This document shows positions 36,324 to 46,072 of a stretch of 64,000 bases of DNA, piece by piece. The stretch comes from Cellulosimicrobium sp. CUA-896. GTDB taxonomy: Bacteria > Actinomycetota > Actinomycetes > Actinomycetales > Cellulomonadaceae. Within the stretch, counting starts at the first letter, position 1. Each line of letters starts with the position of its first letter. The notes beneath the pieces are model-generated. The model worked only from the letters and a program-made list of their open reading frames with translations, was not told the origin of the DNA and searched no databases. The stretch covers positions 1-64,000 of the forward strand of contig NZ_MKKH01000014.1 of NCBI RefSeq assembly GCF_001942335.1, written 5' to 3'. Position numbers and translations under genes: made by a program.

Positions 36324-36713
36324 TCACAGCGGGTCGAGGCGGGCCCGCAGCAGGCAGAACTCGTTGCCCTCGGGGTCGGCGAGGACGTGCCAGGACTCGT
36401 CGCCGGTCTGCCCGACGTCGGCCCGCCGCGCGCCGAGGGCCAGCAGCCGCGCGAGCTCCGCGTCCTGGTCGCGGTCCGTGGCGTTCACGTCGACGTGCAG
36501 GCGTGACTTCCCGGGCTGCGGGGTGTCGTGGCGGCTGAGGACGATCGTCGGCTGCGGTCCGCCGAAGCCCTCGCGCGGGCCGATCTCCAGGGACCCGTCG
36601 CCCTCGTCGCCCAGCACGACGTAGTCGAGGACCTCGCACCAGAACCGGGCGAGCGCCTCGGGGTCACGGCACTCCAGCACGAGCTCGCTGATCCGGCACG
36701 CCATCGTCGGCAC
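36324..36713 (-). CDS. VOC-superfamily (glyoxalase/bleomycin-resistance-like) protein
   Basis: About 129 residues with the paired beta-alpha-beta-beta-beta units of the VOC fold: ISELVLECRDPEALARFWCE at the start and SWHVLADPEGNEFCLL at the end, the metal-ligand-like Glu close to the C-terminus. The subgroup (glyoxalase-like, often with GPREGFGGPQPTIVL) has no defined substrate. GTG 36713 or ATG 36704 can be the start; the GTG adds Pro and Thr only. Convergent with the DUF2200 gene (13 bases between stops). Confidence 0.8.
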   Translation of the reverse strand: MPTMACRISELVLECRDPEALARFWCEVLDYVVLGDEGDGSLEIGPREGFGGPQPTIVLSRHDTPQPGKSRLHVDVNATDRDQDAELARLLALGARRADVGQTGDESWHVLADPEGNEFCLLRARLDPL

Positions 36714-36849
36714 GTCCTTCCGTCGCAGGTCGCTGCGGGGGGCCGCACCACGCGTGCCCGGCCCCGCAGCGGGGACACGTCCGGGACGGTACCGGCCGCG
36801 GCTCGCGGCCGCGAGGACTTTCCGGGCCGACTTCCCCGGCCGCGCGGCG

Positions 36850-37992
36850 TCAGGAGCGACGCGCGAGATCCGTCGCGCGCGCGTAGGCGCGCTCGACCTC
36901 GGCCAGGACGGTGGGCCACCCCGCGGCGGGCGGCACGTCCCGGTTGTGCGCGACCATCCGGTCCACGAGGCCGTCCTCGGTGGCGAGCCGGACCAGCGCG
37001 TCGGCGAGCCCCGCGTCGTCGTCGGCGAGGAGCGCGTCGACGCCGTCGGTGAGCCGCTCCGCGACGCCCGACTGCGCGCGCGACACGACGACGAGCCCGG
37101 CGGCCTGGCCCTCGAGCGCGGCGATGCCGAACGCCTCGTCCACCGCGGGTGCCGCGAAGACGTCCGCGCGCGCGTAGAGGCGCTGGAGATCCGTTGCCGT
37201 GAGGCGCCCGGGCAGCGACACGACGTCGCGGAGCGCGTGCTCCGCGACGAAGCGCCGTGCCGCCTCGAGCTCGGGGCCGTCGCCCGCCACCGTCGCGTGC
37301 AGGGCGCCGGCGGGGACGCGCGCCACCGCGTCGCGCACCGCCTCGAGGAGCGGCAGCACGCGCTTGCGTGGGGCGAAGCGTGTCGCCGCGACGACGTGGA
37401 CGGCCCGGCCCTCCATGCGGTCGGCCCGCTCGGTGCGCGGCACGCGCCACGCGTCGAGGTCGAGACCGTTGTGCAGCACGGCGACCTCGCCGTGGTCGCC
37501 GACGATGCGCCGCAGCGGCGCGGCCGTCAGCTCGCTCACCGCCGACCACAGCACGGGCCAGCGGGACCAGCCCACGACGCGGTCGAGACCCGCGAACCAG
37601 CGCTCGGCCGACCCCCACACGCTGTGCACGGTGAGCACCGCGGGCAGCCCCGCGCGCACCACGGCGCGCAGCGACGCCTGGGTCGACGGCGTGAGCACGC
37701 CCATGTGCAGGTGCACGACGTCGGGCCGCTCCGCACCCAGCAGCCGCCGGACGTGGTGCGGTGCGCGCGGGTGCACCGGGTACCCGCCGGGCACGCGCGC
37801 CGCCAGGCGGTGCACCCGCACCCCGTCCACCTGTTCCGTGCCGATCCCGTGCGCGCCGGGGCGGGACGGCGTCGTGCACACGACCGCGACGTCGTGCCCG
37901 GCCGCGGCCTGCTGATGCGCGAGCCTCGCCACCTGGGTCTCGATGCCCCCCAGGAGCGGGAGGTAGCAGTCGGTGACGTGGACGATGCGCAC
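36850..37992 (-). CDS. Family 4 glycosyltransferase
   Basis: GT-B retaining glycosyltransferase of the GT4 family, 380 residues. N-terminal acceptor domain: RIVHVTDCYLPLLGGIETQV, PDVVHLHMGVLTPSTQASL. C-terminal donor domain: HNGLDLDAWRVP, VVAATRFAPRKRVLPLLEAV, VAGDGPELEAARRFV and FAAPAVDEAFGIAALEGQAA with the E-x7-E nucleotide-sugar motif. Resembles PimB/MshA-type and polysaccharide mannosyltransferases, but donor and acceptor cannot be read. GTG 37992 chosen because RIVHVTDCY begins immediately after it. Single gene. Confidence 0.88.
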   Translation of the reverse strand: MRIVHVTDCYLPLLGGIETQVARLAHQQAAAGHDVAVVCTTPSRPGAHGIGTEQVDGVRVHRLAARVPGGYPVHPRAPHHVRRLLGAERPDVVHLHMGVLTPSTQASLRAVVRAGLPAVLTVHSVWGSAERWFAGLDRVVGWSRWPVLWSAVSELTAAPLRRIVGDHGEVAVLHNGLDLDAWRVPRTERADRMEGRAVHVVAATRFAPRKRVLPLLEAVRDAVARVPAGALHATVAGDGPELEAARRFVAEHALRDVVSLPGRLTATDLQRLYARADVFAAPAVDEAFGIAALEGQAAGLVVVSRAQSGVAERLTDGVDALLADDDAGLADALVRLATEDGLVDRMVAHNRDVPPAAGWPTVLAEVERAYARATDLARRS

Positions 37993-38204
37993 GCGCGCAT
38001 CCTCCCACCCGCGGTGGCGCGTCCCCGCATCGGCGCACGTCCGGCGCACGCCGGGACGTGCCGCGCCCGCGTGTTCCCCGGGCGCGGCGCCGTCGCGGTC
38101 GCTACGGTGGCCACGAGTGGGTGGTTCGACCGTCTCGCGGCGGTGTCGCCACGGGCGCGGCGCCGCGGACGGACCGTGAAGGTCCTGTCGAAGGGGAGCG
38201 CACC

Positions 38205-39005
38205 ATGTCGAGCACCGTCACCGTCTCGCCGGCGCGGGGGGTCCGAGGCATCGGCCTCGTGTCCATCATCGCCGGCATCGTCCTCGTCCTCGCGGGCGTC
38301 GGCACGTGGATCGTCGTCGCCACCGAGCTCTCGTCCGAGGAGATCACCGTCTCCGACGACGCGTCGTTCCTCGCGGGGCGCCACGTGGCCGGGCCGTTCA
38401 CCGCCTACGCCCAGGCGGACGTCATCGACCAGCACGCCCTGGAGGCGAGCGGCGGCCAGACGTACGCCCAGCTCGACCAGGACGACCCGACGCGCGACAC
38501 CGTGATGAACGCGTCGTTCCTGCGCGCGTCGCTGTACACGTCGGTCGTCGCCTTCGGCGTCTGCGCGCTCGTCGTGGGTCTCGGCATCCTGTTCATCCTC
38601 ATCGGTGCCGCGCTGCGACGGCTCGCCGGCGGCCCGAGCGTCGCCGTCGAGACCCCGGCCGCGTACACGTCGTCCGGCGAGCTGTCGGAGGGAGGGCGGC
38701 ACGTCGCCCCGGGCGGTGCGCCGCACGGGCCGTCCCCGGCCGCACCGCCGGTGCGCCCGGAACCGTCGCCGGAGCCCGGGCCGTCGCCGCGGCCGGACCG
38801 CACCTCCGCGTACACGACCCCGGGGGCGCAGGCACGCGCGGCGGGTCCGACGACGACCGGTCCCGGTCCGGACAGCACCTCCACGGCGTCCGCCGGCCGG
38901 CCGAGCGACGCACCCACCTCGCCCGGCTCCTCGCCCGAGGCGGCTCCGCCGTCGACCGCGGGCCCGGACGAGCCGGAGCGGCGCGGCGAGGCACCTCGGC
39001 CCTGA
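38205..39005 (+). CDS. Actinobacterial membrane protein with Pro-rich tail
   Basis: 266 residues. Two membrane segments (IGLVSIIAGIVLVLAGVGTW at about 16-35 and VVAFGVCALVVGLGILFILI at about 108-127) flank an outside loop with FLAGRHVAGPFTAYAQADVI and DTVMNASFLRASLYTSV, a block conserved in related actinobacteria. The tail of about 130 residues is Pro/Ala/Ser-rich and low in complexity. Homologues are sometimes labelled aromatic ring-opening dioxygenase LigA; nothing in the sequence supports that. AAGGGGAG (38193-38200) gives the start at ATG 38205. Function unknown. Confidence 0.8.
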   Translation: MSSTVTVSPARGVRGIGLVSIIAGIVLVLAGVGTWIVVATELSSEEITVSDDASFLAGRHVAGPFTAYAQADVIDQHALEASGGQTYAQLDQDDPTRDTVMNASFLRASLYTSVVAFGVCALVVGLGILFILIGAALRRLAGGPSVAVETPAAYTSSGELSEGGRHVAPGGAPHGPSPAAPPVRPEPSPEPGPSPRPDRTSAYTTPGAQARAAGPTTTGPGPDSTSTASAGRPSDAPTSPGSSPEAAPPSTAGPDEPERRGEAPRP

Positions 39006-39101
39006 CGGGTGCCGGAAGCCGTCCGTCCGGACGCCGGAGACCCGCTGCCGCCGGGCTGCACCGGAGGCAGTGCGCGGACCGCGTCCCGGGCGGACCGAGG
39101 G

Positions 39102-39124
39102 GCCGTGACGCGTCGCGTCACGGC
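39102..39124. terminator. Bidirectional terminator hairpin
   Basis: GCCGTGACG (39102-39110) / CGTCACGGC (39116-39124) with a 5-base loop, between the convergent genes ending at 39005 and 39164. Confidence 0.7.
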
Positions 39125-39163
39125 TCCCTCCGTGCTGGCGCCGGTGGTGCCCGGCGGCGCGCC

Positions 39164-39666
<503 letters not shown>

Positions 39667-39670
<4 letters not shown>

Positions 39671-41167
39671 CGGTCCTCCTCGATGATCGCCTGACCGGCA
39701 CCCACGTCGACCAGCAGCACGAGCTGCGGGTCCTCGCCGGCGTCGGCCTCGTCGTTGGTGAAGGTCACAGGCCGCGAGCTGACGCCGCTGATCTCGCGGC
39801 GCTCGCCGTCGACCTCCCAGCGCGCGCTGCCCGCCCAGACCTGGACTTCCGCGCGGACCGGCACGCCGTCGGGCACGACGACCGTCACGTCGCCCGCGCC
39901 GAGCTGGACCGGCACCTCGACGGGGTCGGCGGCGGTGGCGTCGGACAGGTCGAGGGCGGACAGGTCGATCGTCGGGTCGCCCCAGCGGACGCCGAAGCCC
40001 TCGCTCGCGACGTCCGGGTCGGTCACCCGGTACGTGCCGTCGGAGACGGTGCGTGTCGAGTCGTCGACGACGAAGCCGGGGGGCTCGTCGTGCCACGACG
40101 CGGCGGGCACGGCGACCACGAGGGCGAGCACCGCGAGCCAGCCCAGGCCACCGCTCGTCCGGCCGCGCAGGCCGCTCACGACGATCGCCAGCCCGGCGAG
40201 CACCACCGACGCGCCGGCCCACGTGAGGAACACGGGCCAGGGCAGGTCGCCGGTGCGGTCGACGACGAGCAGGAGCGCGCCGAGCAGGAGGCTGAGCCCG
40301 AGGACCACCCCGACCGTCGCGGACCCGGGGCCGCGGGGGCGCGGCGGTCGGGGCGGCCGCGGTGCGCGCGGCGGACGCGGGGGCGCGGGCGGAGGCGTCG
40401 TCGCGTAGGGCCCGGCGGGCGTGGGCTGGGCGTCCGCCGTCGGTGCGCCGGGGGCGGACGGGCCCGCCAAGTTCTCGGCCCCGCGCGGTCGCGGGCGGGG
40501 AACCCCACGGCGCGTCGGGTGCCGGGGCGCTGCCGCCGCCCGGTGCCGGGGCCGGACCGGCGTGCGGTGCGGACCAGGTCGGTGCGCCACCCGGCCCCTG
40601 CGTCCCGGGCCGCGGCCCGCGCCGGTTGAGCACCGAGACCGCGACGACCGCGACGGTGACGATCGCCGCGACCCAGAACAGGCCGTTCAGCCACCCGAGG
40701 CCCATGTAGTCCCACCACGACCACCAGCCGCCGCCCCAGCTCAGGCCGACGACCACCATCGCGACCGCGCCGAGCATCGCGACGTCGAAGTTCCCGCGGA
40801 ACGCCTCCTGGAGGTGGATGCGCCCGTCGCGGCGCTCGGGCAGCAGGGCCCATGCCGCCCCGTACAGGACGAGGCCCGCGCCGGAGAGGAAGAAGGTGAC
40901 GAACAGGATGCCGCGCACGACGAGCGGGTCGATGCCGAAGCGCTCGGCGACCCCGGCGGCGACGCCGCCGATCCAGCGGTCGTCGGACCGGGCGACGCCG
41001 GCGCGACGGACGGCGTCGAAGAAGCCGTCGGTGCTCGACGCGCGGTTGCCCGCGTCGGGCGACGGTCGTGACGGATCCTGCTGCGGGGCCCCGGCGGCCG
41101 GTTCGTCCGGTCCGGCCGGCCCCGCCGGTCCCGCGGGGGACCCGGGAGGAAGGTGCGGTGTGCTCAT
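39667..41167 (-). CDS. PspC-domain membrane protein, frameshifted
   Basis: N-terminal PspC domain (about 55-115: DDRWIGGVAAGVAERFGIDP, VVRGILFVTFFLSGAGLVLY), further membrane segments (VAMLGAVAMVVVGLSW, FWVAAIVTVAVVAVSVL), a Pro/Ala-rich linker, then, in another frame, more membrane segments (VGVVLGLSLLLGALLLVVD) and a C-terminal beta-rich domain (VEVPVQLGAGDVTVVVPDGV) like the LiaF/DUF2154 type. One base is missing near 40495 in the linker. Corrected length about 499 residues. ATG 41167. Divergent from a kinase that carries its own PspC domain, which suggests they sense envelope stress together, as LiaF/LiaS do. Confidence 0.82.
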
Positions 41168-41303
41168 GCGTCCATGCTGGCGCGCGGCGCCGCGCCCGGG
41201 GTATCGGGTTCCCCCCTGACCGGACCCTGAATCCGGGTCGCCACGACCCTGGTCTCGGCGCCCAGAGCCTCTCAGGGGCGCGCCGGCGTGTGACGATCGG
41301 GGG

Positions 41304-42713
41304 GTGACGTCCGAGGCGACCCCGCCCCCGAGCCCCGCTCCCGACGGGCCCGCACCGTCCGCGGTGACCCCGCCGGCCCGGGCCGGTCTGCCGCTGCGCC
41401 GGCCCGAGCACGGCCGGTGGGTCGGGGGCGTGTGCGCCGGGCTGGCGGCCCACCTCGGCGTGCCCGTCGGGGCCGTGCGTCTGGTCGTCGCGTTCCTCGC
41501 GCTCGCGGGCGGGGCCGGCGTCGCGCTGTACGTGTTCTGGTGGGTGACCGTGCCCGCGGGCGACCCGCGGGCCGCGCTCGAGGAGGAACGGCCGGCGTCC
41601 CTGTCCCGTCTCGCCCCGCGCCTGCAGGGCAGGGTGACCAGGCTCCCCGTGCGCGACGTCGCGATCGGCGTCGTCCTGCTCAGCGGCGCGGCCGCGCTGG
41701 TCGCCCTGCGCGCCGGGGTCGACGTCGAGGTGTCGTGGGTCATCCCGGTGCTCATCGCCCTCGCGGGTACCGCGCTCGCGTGGAGCCAGCTCGACGCCGC
41801 GCAGCGCGGCCGCTGGCTCAGCCGCGCCGGGGGACGCACGCCCGGCGGCGTGGTCCGCGTCGCGGGCGGGCTGGTGCTCGTGCTGGTGGGCATCGTGCTG
41901 CTCGTCGGCCAGGGCGCGACGACGGCGACGATGATCGGCGCGACCGTCGCGTCGCTCGCCGTGCTCGCCGGGGCGGCGATCGTGCTGGCGCCGTGGTGGC
42001 TGCGGCTCGTGCGCGAGCTCGGCGACGAGCGGGCCGCGCGGGCGCGCGAGGCGGAGCGCGCGGACATCGCCGCGCACCTGCACGACTCGGTGCTCCAGAC
42101 GCTCGCGCTCATCCGCGCGCGAGCGTCCGACGCCGACACCGTGGCGCGCCTGGCCCGCGCGCAGGAGCGCGAGCTGCGCGAGTGGCTCTACGACGACCGC
42201 CCGTCGCCGGGCACGTCGCTCGCCGCCGAGCTCCGCGGCCTCGTCGCCGAGGTCGAGGACGGGCGCGTCGGCCGCCGCCCGCAGGCCCTCGGTGCGGTCG
42301 GCGGCGCGGAGGCCGAGCCCGGGCCCGTGGTGGTCGACGTCGTCGTCGTGGGCGACTGCGTGCCGACCCCGGCGACGGCGGCCCTGCTGCAGGCGACGCG
42401 CGAGGCGCTCGTCAACGCCGTCGCGCACGGGCGCCCGCCCTACTCCGTCTACCTCGAGGTGAGCGCCGACGCCGCCGAGGTGTTCGTCCGGGACCGCGGC
42501 GACGGGTTCCGCATGGAGGACGTCGCGCCCGACCGCTTCGGGGTGCGCGAGTCGATCCTCGGGCGCGTGCAGCGCCGGGCGGGCAAGGCCGAGATCATCA
42601 GTCGACCGGGCTGGGGCACGGAAGTACGGTTGCGCGTGCCCCGCGACGGCGACCCGGCCGGGACGCCCGCGCCCGAGCGCGCGGCCGGCGAGACCACCGA
42701 GGAGACGACGTGA
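41304..42713 (+). CDS. PspC-domain sensor histidine kinase (NarL/DesK type)
   Basis: 469-residue membrane kinase. N-terminal PspC domain (about 35-85: HGRWVGGVCAGLAAHLGVPV), three more membrane segments, a short coiled region, the dimerisation block AERADIAAHLHDSVLQTLAL with phosphoacceptor His260, and the HATPase block ATREALVNAVAHGRPPYSVY then VRDRGDGF and RPGWGTEVRLRVPR. The G1 box is DRGDGF. GTG 41304 is the first start after the promoter region. Its stop overlaps the GTG of the response regulator (GTGA), so they form a two-component system, with the divergent PspC protein as likely modulator. Confidence 0.93.
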   Translation: MTSEATPPPSPAPDGPAPSAVTPPARAGLPLRRPEHGRWVGGVCAGLAAHLGVPVGAVRLVVAFLALAGGAGVALYVFWWVTVPAGDPRAALEEERPASLSRLAPRLQGRVTRLPVRDVAIGVVLLSGAAALVALRAGVDVEVSWVIPVLIALAGTALAWSQLDAAQRGRWLSRAGGRTPGGVVRVAGGLVLVLVGIVLLVGQGATTATMIGATVASLAVLAGAAIVLAPWWLRLVRELGDERAARAREAERADIAAHLHDSVLQTLALIRARASDADTVARLARAQERELREWLYDDRPSPGTSLAAELRGLVAEVEDGRVGRRPQALGAVGGAEAEPGPVVVDVVVVGDCVPTPATAALLQATREALVNAVAHGRPPYSVYLEVSADAAEVFVRDRGDGFRMEDVAPDRFGVRESILGRVQRRAGKAEIISRPGWGTEVRLRVPRDGDPAGTPAPERAAGETTEETT

Positions 42714-43411
42714 CGACCATCCCGAGCCCCGCCGCCGACGGCGCCGCCAGGAGTGTCGGCCCCGTGCCGGTCGTGCTCGTCGACGACCACCACATGTTCC
42801 GTGCGGGCGTGCGCGCGAGCCTCGACCCGGCGCTCGTCGAGGTGGTGGGCGAGGCGGACGACGTGGAGTCGGCCGTCGAGCGCGTGCACGCGCTGCGCCC
42901 GCCCGTGGTGCTGCTCGACGTGCACCTGCCCGGCGGGAACGGCGGCGGGGGAGCCGAGGTGATCCAGCGCTGCGCCGACGTCCTCGGCGACGTGCGGTTC
43001 CTCGCGCTGTCGGTGTCCGACGCCGCGGAGGACGTCGTCGCCGTCATCCGCGCCGGGGCGCGCGGGTACGTGACGAAGGCGATCTCCGGGCCCGACCTGT
43101 CCGCGGCGGTGGGCCAGGTGGCGGGCGGCGACGCCGTGTTCTCACCACGCCTCGCGGGCTTCGTGCTCGACGCGTTCGGCACGGGCGCGGGCGACGTCGC
43201 CGTGCGCGACGACGAGCTCGACCGGCTCTCGGCGCGCGAGCAGGAGGTCATGCGGCTCATCGCGCGCGGGTACACCTACCGCGAGGTCGCGTCCGAGCTG
43301 TTCATCTCCATCAAGACGGTCGAGACCCACGTCTCCGCCGTGCTGCGCAAGCTCCAGCTGTCGTCGCGGCACGAGCTCACGCGCTGGGCGGCGCAGCGTC
43401 GTCTGCTCTGA
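42710..43411 (+). CDS. LuxR/NarL-type response regulator
   Basis: 233 residues. Receiver domain (about 18-140): PVVLVDDHHMFRAGVRASLD, phosphoacceptor Asp70 in PPVVLLDVHLPGG, and ARGYVTKAI with the conserved Lys. C-terminal LuxR helix-turn-helix (about 165-228): LSAREQEVMRLIARGYTYRE and ASELFISIKTVETHVSAVLR. Partner of the upstream PspC kinase (4-base overlap). The likely target is the divergent PspC operon at 39.2-41.2 kb. Confidence 0.95.
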   Translation: MTTIPSPAADGAARSVGPVPVVLVDDHHMFRAGVRASLDPALVEVVGEADDVESAVERVHALRPPVVLLDVHLPGGNGGGGAEVIQRCADVLGDVRFLALSVSDAAEDVVAVIRAGARGYVTKAISGPDLSAAVGQVAGGDAVFSPRLAGFVLDAFGTGAGDVAVRDDELDRLSAREQEVMRLIARGYTYREVASELFISIKTVETHVSAVLRKLQLSSRHELTRWAAQRRLL

Positions 43412-43422
43412 GCCTCGCCGAG

Positions 43423-43472
43423 CTGCGAGAAGGTGCGGTGCCGACGGGCTGAGCGGCGACATCTTCTCCCAG
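43423..43472 (+). repeat. Hairpin repeat upstream of the DUF559 gene
   Basis: CTGCGAGAAGGTG (43423-43435) pairs imperfectly with CATCTTCTCCCAG (43460-43472), 11 of 13 by Watson-Crick rules plus one G-T. Related to the hairpin at 44599-44650 on the other side of the same gene. Confidence 0.65.
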
Positions 43473-43553
43473 GTCGTCAGAGGTCCTGGTGAGCGCCGGA
43501 GGTTGTCCACAGGGCCTGCCGCCCGCGGCCCGAACCCGGGCAGGCTGTGTCGC

Positions 43554-44549
43554 GTGCCGACGCCGCTGCCGCCCCTGCCGTTCCGGGTCGCGGACGCCCT
43601 GGCGCAGGGCTCGACACCCGCGCAGCTCCGCGCCTCCCGCCTGCACGCCCCGGTCCGAGGCGTCCGCATGGACGCCCGCCGCGCCCAGGACCTCGAGGCC
43701 GTGTGCGCGGCGGTCCAGCTCGTCCTGCCCGACGACGCGGGGTTCTCCCACACCAGCGCGGCGGCCCTGTGGGGGCTGCCCCTCCCGCACGGCGCGGAGC
43801 CGGTCGCCGACCTGCACGTCAGCGGGGCGCCCGGTCGACGCCCCGTCGCGGCTCGCGCGATCCGCCAGCACGAGGGCCTCGAGCCCGGGGACCTCGCCCG
43901 GCTGCACGGGCTGCGCGTGACGACGCCGGACCGGACGTGGGCCGACCTGGGTGCGCTCGGCGCGGCGTCCGATGCCGAGCCCGGGGCGTTCGGGCTCGCG
44001 GACCTCGTCGTCGTCAGCGACGCCCTGCTGCGCGGGGTCCGGGGGCGTGGGCCGCACCCTCGCGCGCTGCTGGAGCGGCGGCTCTCCCGGTGGGAGGGTC
44101 GCCGGGGCGCGGTGATGCTGCGGCGGGCGCTCGGCCTCTCGAGGCGGTTCGTGGACTCGCCGATGGAGACGCGGCTGCGGCTGCGGCTCGTCGCCTCGGG
44201 GTTCCCCTGCCCGGTCGTGGGGGCCGACGTGTTCGACGACGACGGCCGTTGGTTGGCCCGGCCGGACCTGTCCTGGCCCCGGCTGCGCATCGCCGTGGAG
44301 TACGACGGCCGGCACCATCTCGTCTCGGCGAAGCAGCGGTTGGACGACGTCGCCCGTCAGGAGGAGCTGGAGCGCCTGGGCTGGCGTGTCGTCGTGCTGT
44401 TCGCGCACGACGTGCTCCGGCGGTGGCCCGCCACGGAGGGTCGCGTGCTGCAGGCGTTCCTCGATCGCGGGGTCCGGCCGGAGGACGTCGCTCCGGCGCC
44501 GGATGCCGAGGCGCGCACCCGGGTCGTGACGCCGTCCCGCGTGCGGTGA
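43554..44549 (+). CDS. DUF559 (Vsr-like nuclease fold) protein
   Basis: 331 residues. N-terminal AbiEi-like winged-helix region (FRVADALAQGSTPAQLRASR, FSHTSAAALWGLPLP, VTTPDRTWADLG), and a C-terminal DUF559 domain related to very-short-patch-repair endonucleases: DSPMETRLRLRLVASGFPCP, RIAVEYDGRHH and EELERLGWRVVVLFAHDVL. The Glu, Asp and Glu-x-Asp positions (MET, RPDLSW, VEYDGRHH) resemble the PD-(D/E)xK active site. The family is common and variable in actinobacteria; its biology is not settled. GTG 43554 gives PTPLPPLPFRVADAL. The gene sits alone between two hairpin repeats, which suggests a cassette-like unit. Confidence 0.82.
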   Translation: MPTPLPPLPFRVADALAQGSTPAQLRASRLHAPVRGVRMDARRAQDLEAVCAAVQLVLPDDAGFSHTSAAALWGLPLPHGAEPVADLHVSGAPGRRPVAARAIRQHEGLEPGDLARLHGLRVTTPDRTWADLGALGAASDAEPGAFGLADLVVVSDALLRGVRGRGPHPRALLERRLSRWEGRRGAVMLRRALGLSRRFVDSPMETRLRLRLVASGFPCPVVGADVFDDDGRWLARPDLSWPRLRIAVEYDGRHHLVSAKQRLDDVARQEELERLGWRVVVLFAHDVLRRWPATEGRVLQAFLDRGVRPEDVAPAPDAEARTRVVTPSRVR

Positions 44550-44598
44550 CGCGGTGACGCGGTGACGTGATGACGTGATGACACTGCGACGGTCGCGA

Positions 44599-44650
44599 GC
44601 TGCGAGAAGCTGTCGCTGCGGCGCCTCGACGGACGACAGGTTCTCGCAGC
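44599..44650 (+). repeat. Hairpin repeat downstream of the DUF559 gene
   Basis: Perfect outer arms GCTGCGAGAA (44599-44608) / TTCTCGCAGC (44641-44650) continue as CTGTCG (44610-44615) / CGACAG (44634-44639) after one mismatch. Short tandem GTGACGCG and GTGATGAC repeats lie just before it (44547-44582). It may also end transcription of the DUF559 gene and of the convergent cobA gene. Confidence 0.75.
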
Positions 44651-44674
44651 CCGTGCCGGTGCGGTGACCCGGGC

Positions 44675-46065
44675 CTACGGCGTCGCGTCGCTCTCCCAGG
44701 CGGGGGAGAGGCGGACGACGTCGCCCACGACCGTGACGGCCGGAGGGCGCACGCCGGCGTCCCGCGCACGGTCGGCGATCGTCGCGAGCGTGCCGACGGT
44801 CGTGCGCTGGCGCGGCCCGTACCCGTCCTCGACGACCGCGACCGGCGTCTGCGGCGAGCGGCCCTGCGCGACGAGCGCGTCCGCCGTCTCGGCGAGGCGG
44901 GACACGCCCATGAGCAGGACGACGGTGTGGTCGCTCGCGGCCGGAACCTTGCCGACGTCCTCGTGGCCGGTGAGCACGGTGAAGCCGCGCGACACGCCCC
45001 GGTGCGTCACGGGGATCCCCGCGGCGGCGGGGACGGAGACGGCGCTCGTCACGCCGGGCACGACCTCGACGGGGATGCCGTGCTCGCGGCACGCGTCGAG
45101 CTCCTCGCCGCCGCGGCCGAACACGTAGGGGTCGCCGCCCTTGAGCCGGACGACGCGGCGTCCGACGAGCGCGTGGTGCACGAGGATCGCGTTGATCTCC
45201 GTCTGCGGGACCGGGTGGTTGCCCGGCGTCTTGCCGACGTCCACGACGACGACGTCGTCCGCGAGCTCGTCGAGCAGGCCGCGCGGCCCGAGCCGGTCGA
45301 CCACGACGACGTCCGCCTCCGCGAGCAGACGGCGGCCCCGCACCGAGATGAGACCGAGGTCGCCCGGTCCGCCGCCGACGAGCGCGACCGACCCGACCGG
45401 CCGCACGAGCGGGGCGGTCACGGGTCCGGCGCCTGCGAGCAGTGCGGCGCCGTCGTCCGACGGTGCGGCCGGGGACGTCGTGCGCACCGCGCGCAGGGGC
45501 AGCTCGCCCGTCTCGAGGAGCGCGGCCACGGCGTCGCGCACGCGCTGCGCCCGTCGGGGGTCGCGGCCCGCGTTCACCGCGACCGTGACGTCGGTGCCCG
45601 GGGCGGCACCGCCGTCGGCACCGGGCAGCCCGGGCAGCCCCGGCACGCGCGTGCGCGCGACCGCCGGCACCCACGCGCTGCCCAGCCCGGCGTCGCCCGC
45701 GGTGACGCAGAAGACGCGGTCCGCCTCGGCGTCGGCCGCGACGAGCGCGTCGACCGCGCGGTCGCCCGTCGCGGTGTGGGCGAGCCACGCGCCGTCGAGG
45801 TCGCCGGTGAGGTAGTCCCGGCGGACCCAGGCCACGGCGCCCGACGCGACGAGCACCGCCAGGTCCTCGCACACGAACGGGGCGACGACGCGCACCTGCG
45901 CCCCGGCGTCGAGCAGCCCGCGCGCACGGCGTGCCGCGACCGGGCCCCGCCGACCACGACGCCGAGCCGGCCGGCCACCCGCAGCCCGAGCGGGTACGTC
46001 TCGTGGTGCGCGGGAACTCGCGCGTCGGGGGTGCCCGACGCGGCGGTGGCGGAGGTCTCGGTCAT
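44675..46065 (-). CDS. cobA: Uroporphyrinogen-III C-methyltransferase with precorrin-2 dehydrogenase-like N-terminus, frameshifted
   Basis: Siroheme synthase-like fusion supplying the cofactor for CysI. N-terminal CysG/Met8-like part ([53 protein letters not shown]), C-terminal SAM uroporphyrinogen methyltransferase ([105 protein letters not shown] [20 protein letters not shown]). One base is missing in the GGGGCCC run near 45947. Corrected length about 463 residues. Last gene of the cys operon, seven bases after cysN. The N-terminal half looks diverged, so whether it still oxidises precorrin-2 or chelates iron is uncertain. Confidence 0.88.
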
Positions 46066-46072
46066 GGTCGCC

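Noticed and set aside
38205..39005. Aromatic ring-opening dioxygenase LigA
   Set aside because: This label is sometimes attached to homologues, but the protein is a two-helix membrane protein with a low-complexity tail and has no dioxygenase motif.
44547..44582. GTGACGCG/GTGATGAC tandem repeats as an origin or iteron array
   Set aside because: Too short and irregular, with no replication gene nearby; noted only as part of the DUF559 flank.
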